Positions 6,550 through 12,716 of a DNA stretch of 14,965 bases are shown one piece after another. The DNA comes from Lautropia sp. (GTDB lineage Bacteria; Pseudomonadota; Gammaproteobacteria; Burkholderiales; Burkholderiaceae_E), in NCBI GenBank assembly GCA_013813615.1, contig JACCRJ010000095.1, forward strand, positions 1 through 14,965. Reading direction: 5' to 3'. The translations under genes and the position numbers were made by a program. Under the pieces are notes generated by a model. That model had not been told where the DNA came from and did no database searches. It worked only from the letters and a program-made list of their open reading frames with translations. Numbering within the stretch: position 1 is the stretch's first letter; each line of letters starts with the position of its first letter.

Positions 6550-7194
6550 GCGCCAGGCGGGGCGGCGCAATTCCGGTCCGCGCAGGTCCATCTCACGCAG
6601 TTCCATCTCACGCAGTTCCAGTTCCTTCAGCCGAGCGGCCAGCCTCTGGGCTTCCTCGGCCAGTCCGGCCAGCTGCGAGGCGGATACCAGCGGCCCGTCT
6701 TCGGCCGCAGCAGTACGCTGCAGCGCCTCGCGGGAGCGCTCACGCAGCGTCTTCGCCTGCTCGACGCCGGCCCGCAGCGTCCGGCCGATCCGGTGTGCGA
6801 TGCCGTCGCCCAGCACCCGGCTGAGATCCTCCTCGAAGTCCCAGCGCAACGACTGCGCCACCTGGCCGACGGCAGCGGCGAGCATGACGTCGCCTTCAAC
6901 CCTGATGTGCGGCCCCAGGCCGTTCGGCCCCGCGCGCATTACACCGAAAAGCGCGTCGATACTGGGCGAAACCATCAGGACCGCTGCGCACGAGCCCTCC
7001 GTCGTCACCAACAGCAGACCATCGGCGGCGATGAGGGCATCCGAATACACCGAGCCGAAGGGACTGTCGAAGACGATCCGGATGCAGCGCCCGGCAAGGA
7101 TGCGAAGCCGCGCGCGCGCGGCAGGTTGCTGATGGAGTACGTGGTTGACTGCCGACAATGCGGTCTGCGCCAGCGGAAGCGGGGCACGGCTCAT
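6547..7194 (-). CDS. ubiJ: Ubiquinone biosynthesis accessory factor UbiJ (SCP2 domain)
   Basis: This 215-residue protein (E. coli UbiJ about 201) has an N-terminal SCP2 sterol-carrier-like domain (about 10-115, ending VEGDVMLA) and a helical C-terminal half with W118-D-F-E-E-D-L-S-x-V-L-G-D, a motif of the UbiJ family. UbiJ works with UbiK and binds lipids and hydroxylase subunits in the soluble ubiquinone-synthesis complex. The last 30 residues are a run of five-residue units (LKELE, LREME, LREMD, LRGPE, LRR) encoded by a 15-base tandem repeat. The ATG at 7194 has a good Shine-Dalgarno (AGGA at 7201-7204, 6-base spacer). It is the last gene of the minus-strand block, 71 bases after the Tim44-like gene. 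ubiB, which often follows, is replaced here by the convergent asparaginase gene. The call rests on domain pattern plus position near ubiE. Confidence 0.85.
   Translation of the reverse strand: MSRAPLPLAQTALSAVNHVLHQQPAARARLRILAGRCIRIVFDSPFGSVYSDALIAADGLLLVTTEGSCAAVLMVSPSIDALFGVMRAGPNGLGPHIRVEGDVMLAAAVGQVAQSLRWDFEEDLSRVLGDGIAHRIGRTLRAGVEQAKTLRERSREALQRTAAAEDGPLVSASQLAGLAEEAQRLAARLKELELREMELREMDLRGPELRRPAWR
6571..6630 (-). repeat. 15-base tandem repeat at the 3' end of ubiJ
   Basis: Four 15-base units lie end to end: 6571-6585, 6586-6600, 6601-6615 and 6616-6630. The two central units differ only at the first base (gtccatctcacgcag and ttccatctcacgcag). They encode the Leu-Arg-Glu-Met-Glu pentads of UbiJ. 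The unit is a multiple of three, so copy-number change would keep frame. Confidence 0.8.
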
Positions 7195-7200
7195 CGGCTG

Positions 7201-7204
7201 TCCT
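7201..7204 (-). promoter_or_regulatory. Ribosome binding site of ubiJ
   Basis: On the minus strand AGGA stands six bases before the ATG at 7194, which fixes that start. Confidence 0.6.
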
Positions 7205-7219
7205 GGCGCTGGGGGCCGG

Positions 7220-7239
7220 CGTCCGGCCGAAGCCGGACG
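7220..7239 (-). other. UUCG-tetraloop hairpin between the Tim44-like gene and ubiJ
   Basis: On the minus strand CGTCCGGC pairs perfectly with GCCGGACG around a TTCG loop closed by C-G, the exceptionally stable cUUCGg tetraloop. The 8-bp stem lies inside the 71-base gap, 27 bases beyond the Tim44-like stop and 25 bases before the ubiJ ATG. No T-run follows, so it looks like an mRNA-stabilising or attenuating element more than a full terminator. Confidence 0.6.
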
Positions 7240-7265
7240 GGCCGCTGCTCAGCGAAAACAGAGGC

Positions 7266-8222
7266 TCAGTCGACCTGCTGGATACCGGCGAGTACCCAGC
7301 CAGCGCTGTGGTCGGCCGGTCGCGTGAAGTTCCAGACCTCCGCGAAGGACGCAGCCGGCGCGTCGGTCGACTCCCGCAGCATCCCCTCGAACCGAACGCT
7401 GGCGAGCTCCGTAGCATCCGCCTCGCCGGTACGCTCGACGCCCAGCAGGCGTGCATCCAGGGTCACGACCTCGGTCGTTTGCTGCTCCTGGCCGCGCTTC
7501 ATCAGGTCCAGGCTCAGTTCGGCATACATTTCCGGCGAGGTGAATTCCCCCAGGTCGTCGGCCCGGTTGCTGTCGAAAGCAGCCTGGAGCCGCACGAAGT
7601 ACACCTTCGCCGCACGGATGAAGCGGTCGGCATCGAAATCGGCCGGTACGTCCGCAGTGGCGGCCGTCGTCACCGTTCCACTGCTTCCTGCCGACGCCCA
7701 GGCGGAACCCGCGGCCCCCGCATCCGCGGCGCCGAGGCCGCTCCCGGCCCTTCTGGCGGCCCAGGGCTGCTCCGTCCGCAAGGAGCTGTTGCCGCCGCCG
7801 GTTGCACCGCCCCCTGCGTAAGCCGGCCTTGGCCCCTTGCCGAGAGCGCCTCCACGGCGCGCCATGAACATCCGCACGGCGATCACGACGGCGAACGCCA
7901 GGAGGGCCATGAGGATGATCGTGCCGAACTCCTCGCCGAAGCCGAGGTACGACGCTAGCGCGGCCAAGCCCAGGCCGGCGGCGATGCCGGCGATGGGGCC
8001 CATCCAGCTGCGCCCGCCGGTGGCCCCGGCGGCTGCGCCGTTGATCGGCGGCTTCGCTGCCTGCTGTCCCGACTGCGTCGGCGGCCGGCCAGCATCCCTC
8101 TTGATCAGGTCGCTCTGCTTGCCGAAGCTACGGCCACCGCCCATGCGGCGGGCGTCAGCATCCGGTGCGATCAGAATCGCACTGAACAGCGTCACCATCA
8201 GCATGACCAAAATTCGTTTCAT
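7266..8222 (-). CDS. Tim44-like domain membrane protein
   Basis: This 318-residue protein has a signal peptide or N-terminal anchor (1-24: KR, a hydrophobic stretch, then A-D-A before RR). It continues with the G-R-S-F-G-K-Q-S motif (30-37) typical of bacterial Tim44-like proteins. Two hydrophobic segments follow (about 74-95 and 99-120), then a Gly/Ala/Ser linker (about 123-190). The C-terminal Tim44/MRPL45-like domain (about 193-318) starts with F-D-A-D-R-F and ends W-V-L-A-G-I-Q-Q-V. In this class of bacteria it usually sits between ubiE and ubiJ; its function is not established. The position suggests a role near membrane-bound ubiquinone synthesis (inference). The start at 8222 has GGAG at 8231-8234 with an 8-base spacer and gives a proper signal sequence; the open frame extends upstream to 8345, but that part looks non-coding. 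The 148-base gap before it holds a GGCGG/CCGCC hairpin (8321-8334) and no clear promoter. Confidence 0.85.
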   Translation of the reverse strand: MKRILVMLMVTLFSAILIAPDADARRMGGGRSFGKQSDLIKRDAGRPPTQSGQQAAKPPINGAAAGATGGRSWMGPIAGIAAGLGLAALASYLGFGEEFGTIILMALLAFAVVIAVRMFMARRGGALGKGPRPAYAGGGATGGGNSSLRTEQPWAARRAGSGLGAADAGAAGSAWASAGSSGTVTTAATADVPADFDADRFIRAAKVYFVRLQAAFDSNRADDLGEFTSPEMYAELSLDLMKRGQEQQTTEVVTLDARLLGVERTGEADATELASVRFEGMLRESTDAPAASFAEVWNFTRPADHSAGWVLAGIQQVD

Positions 8223-8230
8223 CGCATTGT

Positions 8231-8234
8231 CTCC
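8231..8234 (-). promoter_or_regulatory. Ribosome binding site deciding the Tim44-like gene start
   Basis: GGAG on the minus strand lies eight bases before the ATG at 8222. It supports that start over the ATG at 8345, which would add 41 residues ahead of the signal sequence. Confidence 0.65.
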
Positions 8235-8346
8235 AGAGTTCTTCCCATACATGGGTACGACCAGTATCACCTCAAGGGCCATGAACGGGCCTATCAACCG
8301 CACGCCCCGTGGGATATTGTGGCGGCGCTCCGCCGTCGCCGGCAAG

Positions 8347-8378
8347 CCTACTCTACCTGCTTCTATCCACCTACTCTA
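8347..8378 (-). repeat. 9-base direct repeat spanning the ubiE stop codon
   Basis: CCTACTCTA occurs at 8347-8355 and again at 8370-8378, 23 bases apart start to start. The second copy contains the ubiE stop codon (8371-8373). It could be chance, a duplication scar or a weak binding site. Confidence 0.5.
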
Positions 8379-9267
8379 TCTTGACACCCTCGTGCAGTGC
8401 CACGACGCCGGCGAACAGATTGAAGTAGCGAACCCGGACGAAGCCGCCGGCTCCCATCATGGCAGCCAGTGACTCCTGATCCGGGTGCACCCGGATCGAT
8501 TCAGCCAGATAGCGGTAGCTGCTGGCGTCCCCGGCGATCAGCTTCCCGAGCGCGGGCAAGACGCCGAACGAGAACGCGCTGTAGGGGAGCGAGAGCGGCT
8601 TCCACACCCGAGAAAATTCCAGCACCAGTGCGCGCCCGCCCGGCTTGAGCACCCGGTACATCTCGGTCAGGGCGAGATCCTTGTGGGTCATGTTCCGCAG
8701 CCCGAAAGCGACGGTGACCCGGTCGAAGCTGGCGTCGGGAAAGGGCAGCCGCTCCGCGTCGCATTGGACCGCAGGCAGGGTCAGGCCTTCGTCGATAGCG
8801 CGGTCCCGGCCGATGCTGAGCATCGACGTGTTGATGTCGGTCATCCAGACCTCGACACCCGGGCGCTTCGCCATCGCACGGGCCAGGTCGCCGCTGCCCG
8901 TGGCCAGGTCCAGCACCTTCATGCCGGGCCGCAGCGCGGCCTGACCCACTGCGAACCGTTTCCAGAGGCGGTGCAGGCCACCGGACATCAGGTCGTTCAT
9001 CAAGTCGTAGCGGGACGCGACCGAATCGAAGACGCCCCGCACCTTTCGGGCCTTCTCCGTCGCGTCCACCTTCTGGTAGCCGAAGTGGGTCGACTGGTCG
9101 GCAGCCGGCGGGTGCGGCGACGAGGCGACCGACCCGGCAGTCCACGGCCCGCCCTGGGAAGCTGCGGCGGCCTCGTCGGCGCGCTGCGCATGCCCTCCCT
9201 GCGCATGGCCGCCCTGCGCAAGCCTGTTCTCTGCCAGCCCGGGCTTACCGGGGTCGTCGTTGTTCAT
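8371..9267 (-). CDS. ubiE: Ubiquinone/menaquinone C-methyltransferase UbiE
   Basis: UbiE is a SAM-dependent class I methyltransferase that C-methylates the benzoquinol (or demethylmenaquinol) ring. Residues 60-298 are a full UbiE: T-H-F-G-Y (60-64), signature Y-D-L-M-N-D-L-M-S (87-95) followed by H-R-L-W-K, SAM motif [10 protein letters not shown] (118-127), acidic D144, F-G-L-R-N (188-192) and R-V-L-K-P-G-G (205-211), ending with H-E-G-V-K. The family is about 240-250 residues; this one is 298 because of a disordered extension of about 57 residues with a near-repeat [12 protein letters not shown] (17-28). No ATG, GTG or TTG lies in frame between the ATG at 9267 and the conserved THFGY, so the extension is probably translated. 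It sits between the DUF971 gene (48 bases upstream) and the Tim44-like gene, presumably in one operon. Confidence 0.95.
   Translation of the reverse strand: MNNDDPGKPGLAENRLAQGGHAQGGHAQRADEAAAASQGGPWTAGSVASSPHPPAADQSTHFGYQKVDATEKARKVRGVFDSVASRYDLMNDLMSGGLHRLWKRFAVGQAALRPGMKVLDLATGSGDLARAMAKRPGVEVWMTDINTSMLSIGRDRAIDEGLTLPAVQCDAERLPFPDASFDRVTVAFGLRNMTHKDLALTEMYRVLKPGGRALVLEFSRVWKPLSLPYSAFSFGVLPALGKLIAGDASSYRYLAESIRVHPDQESLAAMMGAGGFVRVRYFNLFAGVVALHEGVKIE
9184..9222 (-). repeat. 15-base tandem repeat in the ubiE 5' extension
   Basis: Units 9184-9198 and 9199-9213, plus a partial copy 9214-9222, each begin ctgcgca. The two full units differ at two of 15 positions. They encode the Ala-Gln-Gly-Gly-His repeat of the UbiE N-terminal extension. 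Confidence 0.7.
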
Positions 9268-9315
9268 CGCACCGCCGTCACCTGGTCCAAGTTGTACACC
9301 GCTCCGCCCCGCCGA

Positions 9316-9735
9316 CTAGGGCGCCGGCTTGCGGCTGAGCGCCACTGACTGGATGCCGGGATCCGGATCCCGACTCTGGCCCGCCGCCTCGAGCCGCTGC
9401 AGGTAATCCTGCCACATCGCCGGCCGGTCGATGGCAAGCTGGTACAGGTAGTCCCAGGAAAAGATCCCGGTCGCATGGCCGTCGCTGAACCGGGGCTGGA
9501 TCGCGTAATTCCCCACCGGCTCTACCGCCTCGATGTTCACCTCGCGCTTGCCGGTCTGCAGGGTTTCCTGCCCCGGGCCGTGGCCCCGCACTTCCGCCGA
9601 GGGCGAAAAGACCCGCAGAAACTCGAAGCTGAGCTGATGCACCCCGGCGCCCTCGAACTCGATTTCCAGAAACCGCGACTTCTGGTGGACGATGATCCGG
9701 GTCGGTATCGGCGTCTTGCTGTCCAGTCCTGCCAT
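9316..9735 (-). CDS. DUF971 (gamma-butyrobetaine hydroxylase-like N-terminal) domain protein
   Basis: This small cytoplasmic protein of 139 residues is a single DUF971 domain. It begins P-T-R-I-I-V-H-x-K-S-R-x-L-E-I-E-F, has L-S-F-E-F-L-R-V-F-S-P-S (35-46), and carries the family core F-S-D-G-H-x-T-G-I-F-S-W-D-Y-L-Y (83-98). Related domains form the zinc-binding N-terminal part of gamma-butyrobetaine dioxygenase and occur alone in bacteria, some linked to iron-sulfur cluster handling. No role has been settled for this stand-alone form. Its place directly upstream of ubiE is common in betaproteobacteria. The ATG at 9735 has GAGG at 9744-9747 with an 8-base spacer. The last 20 residues are variable. 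Confidence 0.88.
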   Translation of the reverse strand: MAGLDSKTPIPTRIIVHQKSRFLEIEFEGAGVHQLSFEFLRVFSPSAEVRGHGPGQETLQTGKREVNIEAVEPVGNYAIQPRFSDGHATGIFSWDYLYQLAIDRPAMWQDYLQRLEAAGQSRDPDPGIQSVALSRKPAP

Positions 9736-9784
9736 GGTGGCTGCCTCGCGCTCAATCCGAAATGGTAGCTCAGGAGGCAGTCGG

Positions 9785-9810
9785 GGTTGGGCAACGCGCC
9801 CTTGCCAACC
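9785..9810 (-). terminator. Hairpin after the metallophosphoesterase gene
   Basis: GGTTGG(G)CAA (9785-9794) pairs with TTGCCAACC (9802-9810), nine pairs with one bulged G and a 7-base loop. It begins 10 bases beyond the stop at 9820 in the minus direction and precedes the DUF971 gene. No T-run follows. It may separate this gene from the DUF971-ubiE transcript. Confidence 0.4.
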
Positions 9811-9819
9811 GGCATGCTC

Positions 9820-10620
9820 CTAGAAGCCGACCTCGACCAGGAGCGCCGGCTTGAAGAGGGGGTTCTCGAAGCCCCCCTCCTCCATCGGGTAGCCGCGAGG
9901 GTTGGCCAGGACGCGCGTGGTTCCGGCGAGGTAGTTGAAGGAGTTGTGGGTGTGCCCGTGAACCCACAGCTCGACCGGGCCGAACAGCTCGTCCAGGTCG
10001 CTGGCGAAGGCGGCGTTGGAGGGCGCGCGCGCGAACGCCGGCGCGACCGAGCGCCAGCTGGGCAGATGGTGGGTAATGACGACCCGCGGACCATCGTAGG
10101 GCTGCGCCAGCTCGCGTGTCAGCCAGTCGCGGCTGCGCAGATGCAGACCGACGCTGTCGTCGGGCCGAAAGACGCGCTCCTCCGGTCGGCCCCCAGGCTG
10201 CCACCGGATCAGCGAATAGTCGATCATCCGCCGCTGCATCAGAGCCTTGGCGTCGTCTGCATTGAGCCGGACCGGCCGCCCGGCGGCGGACAGCAACTCG
10301 AAGTCCGTCCACAGCGTCGCCCCGAGGAACTGCACGCCGCCGATGACCACGCTATCGTTCTCCAGGAAGGCGATGTCCAGGCTGCGGGCCACCTGCCGCA
10401 ATTCGGCGAGCAGCGTCTGCCAGCAGGCGCCGAAGAATTCGTGGTTGCCGGCAATCTGCACGATCGGCTGGGCGGGGAAGCTGCGGCGCGCCCAATGCAG
10501 AGCCTCCACCCCATTGTGGATATCGCCTGCCAGTATCACCAGGTCCGCCAGCCGAAGTTCCTCTGGCGGAGTGAACGGCTCGAACTCCAGATGCAGATCG
10601 GAGAGAAGTGCAACCCGCAT
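9820..10620 (-). CDS. Calcineurin-like metallophosphoesterase
   Basis: This 266-residue cytoplasmic protein carries the full dinuclear-metal phosphoesterase motif set: S-D8-L-H10 at the N-terminus, A-G-D33-I-H-N, A-G-N59-H60-E, V-I-T-H184-H185-L-P-S and V-H221-G-H223-T-H-N. These match the calcineurin-like fold, which cleaves phosphomonoesters or diesters; the substrate cannot be read from the sequence. There is no signal peptide or membrane helix. The open frame runs upstream to 10713, but the family N-terminus (M-R-V-A-L-L-S-D-L-H) fixes the ATG at 10620. A purine-rich AGAGG lies further upstream than ideal. It is divergent from phoD across 161 bases and lies 84 bases before the DUF971 gene, with a hairpin between. 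It is probably the first gene of the block, though functional kinship with the ubi genes is unproven. Confidence 0.88.
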   Translation of the reverse strand: MRVALLSDLHLEFEPFTPPEELRLADLVILAGDIHNGVEALHWARRSFPAQPIVQIAGNHEFFGACWQTLLAELRQVARSLDIAFLENDSVVIGGVQFLGATLWTDFELLSAAGRPVRLNADDAKALMQRRMIDYSLIRWQPGGRPEERVFRPDDSVGLHLRSRDWLTRELAQPYDGPRVVITHHLPSWRSVAPAFARAPSNAAFASDLDELFGPVELWVHGHTHNSFNYLAGTTRVLANPRGYPMEEGGFENPLFKPALLVEVGF

Positions 10621-10667
10621 CAGCGGCGCGCCTGCCTCTTGAAAGCGGTCAGGATCATGCAACGATT

Positions 10668-10685
10668 CTGGCACAACCCTGCCAG
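10668..10685. promoter_or_regulatory. Palindrome CTGGCA-N6-TGCCAG in the divergent phoD region
   Basis: A perfect 6-base inverted repeat with a 6-base spacer lies in the 161-base gap between the metallophosphoesterase and phoD starts. Its symmetry and central position suit an operator for a dimeric regulator of one or both genes. No clear sigma70 pair or Pho box was found in this gap, so the regulator is unknown. Confidence 0.4.
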
Positions 10686-10781
10686 GGCCACGCGTGGGTC
10701 CGCAGGCGTTCATCCGGCCGCCACTGTTGTATGAGACGATCCGCAGATGCTTCCCTCCCCCCGCGCACTGGCCGTTCAGCG

Positions 10782-12341
10782 ATGACGAATCGGCGCAAGG
10801 TTCTGCTGGCAGCGACCGGCGGCACCGCCGCGCTGATGCTCGCCGGATGCCGGATGGCGCAGCTCAGTCGCGCAACTCCGGTCGGTCCGCCTCCGTTCAC
10901 CCTCGGCGTCGCCTCCGGGTATCCGGCTCCCGAGGGCGTGGTGCTGTGGACCCGGCTTGCCCTGGATCCAAATGTCGATGGGCCCGGGCTGCCTGAAGCG
11001 GTCAGCGTCGCCTGGGAAATCGCCACCGACGAAGGCATGCGCGGCATCGTCGCCGCGGGCACCGTCGAGGCAGCAGGCGCGAGCGCCCACAGCGTTCACG
11101 TCGAGGTCGCCGGCCTCGCGCCGCACCGCTGGTACTGGTACCGCTTCACCGCGTTGGGGCATCGCAGCCGGATCGGCCGGACGCGGACACTGCCGGATGC
11201 CGGGGCGGCGGTCGACCGGCTCCGCCTGTGCATCGCCTCCTGCCAGAACTACGAGCACGGCTTCTATGCAGCGTATCGCCACCTGATGGCGGACGAACCG
11301 GATCTGGTCGTCCACGTCGGCGACTATATATATGAAGGAACGTGGGGGCAGAACCTGGTGCGCCCGATCCGGCAGCCGGAAGCCCGCACACTGGCGCAGT
11401 ACCGGGCGCGCCACGCGCTCTACAAGAGCGACCCTGACCTGCAGGACGCGCACGCCCGGTTTCCCTGGGTCATGGTGTGGGACGATCACGAGGTCGCCAA
11501 CGACTATGCGGACGCGCGGGCGGAGTGGATCACCCCGCCGGAGGTTTTCCTGAAGCGGCGGGCGGACGCCTACCAAGCGTACTACGAGCACATGCCAATG
11601 CCGCGACGAATGGCGCCGGCGGGCCCGGCCATGCGGATTCATACCTCGTTTCGCATCGGCGACCTGGCCAGCATCTATCTGCTCGACGACCGCCAGTATC
11701 GCAGCCCGCAGGCTTGCCCTCCCCCCGGTCGTGCCGGCGCGACCGCGGTGGTCCCGGCGCAGTGCGAGGCCTTGCAGGATACCTCCCGCAGCATGCTGGG
11801 ACTCCGCCAGGAGCGGTGGCTCGAGGCGCAGTTCCGACGGTCCGGGACGGTCTGGAACCTGCTGGCACAGCAGACATTGATGTCACCGCTGGCCCTGCCC
11901 GGCAGCGCAGGCACCGACTCACAGGTGCGCACCGACGGCTGGGATGGTTATCCGGTATCGCGCCAGCGGCTGCTCGATGCCATCAGCGCAAGCAGCCTGC
12001 GCAACCCGGTGGTGGTGGGCGGGGACGTGCACGCGTTCTATGCGGCAGACCTGCATCGGCAGCCGGGGGCGGCGTCACCGGTGCTGGCCAGCGAATTCGT
12101 CGGAACGTCGATCACCTCCCAAGCCGCGGGTCAGGCCTACTACGACGAGGTCAAGGCGGCCAATCGGCACATCCGGCACGCCAACGGCACCCAGCGCGGT
12201 TACCTGAGGATGACGCTCACGAACGACAAGATGCAGGCGGACATGATGGGACTGGATGATGTGCGGCTTGCAGACGCCGCTGTTTTCCTGCAGGCTGCCT
12301 TCGTGGTGGAAGATGGCCGACCGGGGACGCAGCAGGCCTGA
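10782..12341 (+). CDS. phoD: PhoD-type alkaline phosphatase/phosphodiesterase, predicted Tat lipoprotein
   Basis: This exported phosphatase has 519 residues (family about 500-580). The N-terminus M-T-N-R-R-K-V-L-L is a Tat-like twin-arginine signal, ending in a lipobox L20-A-G-C23, so a lipid-anchored periplasmic protein is predicted. Residues 38-140 are the PhoD N-terminal beta domain (F-T-L-G-V-A-S-G-x-P). The metallophosphatase domain shows A-S-C154-Q, G-D181-Y-I-Y-E-G, W-D-D-H-E-V-A-N-D-Y (233-242) and G-G-D-V-H-A-F-Y (413-420). Known PhoD enzymes use Fe3+ and Ca2+ and hydrolyse phosphodiesters and monoesters, including teichoic acids in Bacillus; the natural substrate here is unknown. 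The start at 10782 was chosen because it gives a standard signal; ATG at 10731 would put 17 residues ahead of it, and neither start has a strong Shine-Dalgarno. The stop abuts that of the downstream convergent gene. Confidence 0.9.
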   Translation: MTNRRKVLLAATGGTAALMLAGCRMAQLSRATPVGPPPFTLGVASGYPAPEGVVLWTRLALDPNVDGPGLPEAVSVAWEIATDEGMRGIVAAGTVEAAGASAHSVHVEVAGLAPHRWYWYRFTALGHRSRIGRTRTLPDAGAAVDRLRLCIASCQNYEHGFYAAYRHLMADEPDLVVHVGDYIYEGTWGQNLVRPIRQPEARTLAQYRARHALYKSDPDLQDAHARFPWVMVWDDHEVANDYADARAEWITPPEVFLKRRADAYQAYYEHMPMPRRMAPAGPAMRIHTSFRIGDLASIYLLDDRQYRSPQACPPPGRAGATAVVPAQCEALQDTSRSMLGLRQERWLEAQFRRSGTVWNLLAQQTLMSPLALPGSAGTDSQVRTDGWDGYPVSRQRLLDAISASSLRNPVVVGGDVHAFYAADLHRQPGAASPVLASEFVGTSITSQAAGQAYYDEVKAANRHIRHANGTQRGYLRMTLTNDKMQADMMGLDDVRLADAAVFLQAAFVVEDGRPGTQQA

Positions 12342-12344
12342 TCA
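12339..12344. other. Second zero-gap convergent stop pair (TGATCA)
   Basis: The phoD TGA (12339-12341) is followed directly by TCA (12342-12344), the reversed stop codon of the small membrane protein gene. This is the same arrangement as at 6544-6549. Confidence 0.85.
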
Positions 12345-12638
12345 GTCGGCGCGGGCCAGGTGCTTGAGCAGGCCGACCCAGACCTTCACGAAGAGTACCG
12401 CCAGCGCGACAACCAGCGCGCTGCCGCCCAGCGTGACCAGGCGCAGCGCTACCCAGTTCACCTCGACCAGCCCCAGCAACAGGTTCAGCCAGTAAGGCGT
12501 GAAGAGGGCGAGGGCGGCACCGAGGATCACCAGCTTGGCGAAGGCGAGCTGAACGACGGGCGGTTCCTGATTCCCGGTCTTGCCGGCACGGCCGGTCAGC
12601 GTTTCCGCCGAAAAAGGTATCGGGTGTTGCGAGGCCAT
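12342..12638 (-). CDS. Small membrane protein with two predicted helices, family not recognised
   Basis: I do not recognise this 98-residue protein. Residues 1-28 are polar. From about residue 29 there are two strongly hydrophobic stretches (about 32-53 and 60-85) separated by a short W-x-A-L-R turn, ending K-H-L-A-R-A-D. A two-helix inner-membrane hairpin is likely. The start at 12638 has AGGAG at 12651-12655, with a long 12-base spacer, and lies about 43 bases below a predicted transcription start. The ATGs at 12689 and 12716 lie upstream of or within that promoter and are less likely. Length, coding-like composition, the promoter and the exact abutment to phoD support a real gene. It lies downstream of yqaA on the same strand but has its own promoter. 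Any link to PhoD is speculative. Confidence 0.65.
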   Translation of the reverse strand: MASQHPIPFSAETLTGRAGKTGNQEPPVVQLAFAKLVILGAALALFTPYWLNLLLGLVEVNWVALRLVTLGGSALVVALAVLFVKVWVGLLKHLARAD

Positions 12639-12687
12639 GATGCAGATGAACTCCTGGATGCCACTCCGATCCGAAGCGACTGAGAGC

Positions 12688-12716
12688 ATTATTGTGCGAT
12701 GCAAGATATAACTCAA
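12688..12716 (-). promoter_or_regulatory. Sigma70-like promoter of the small membrane protein gene
   Basis: On the minus strand TTGAGT (12711-12716, four of six) and AATAAT (12688-12693, five of six) are separated by exactly 17 bases. The surrounding 12686-12775 is clearly AT-rich against its GC-rich flanks. A second -10-like TACAAT lies at 12739-12744 without a good -35. Transcription would start near 12681. Confidence 0.55.

Noticed and set aside
8222..8345. Upstream ATG extension of the Tim44-like protein
   Set aside because: The ATG at 8222 has a good Shine-Dalgarno and gives a normal signal sequence; the extra 41 residues would bury that signal.
10662..10690. Possible sigma54 promoter (TGGCAC followed by TGCC) upstream of phoD
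   Set aside because: The spacing between GG and GC is nine bases instead of the strict ten, and the -12 TTGC is incomplete. The sequence is better explained as the arms of the CTGGCA/TGCCAG dyad.
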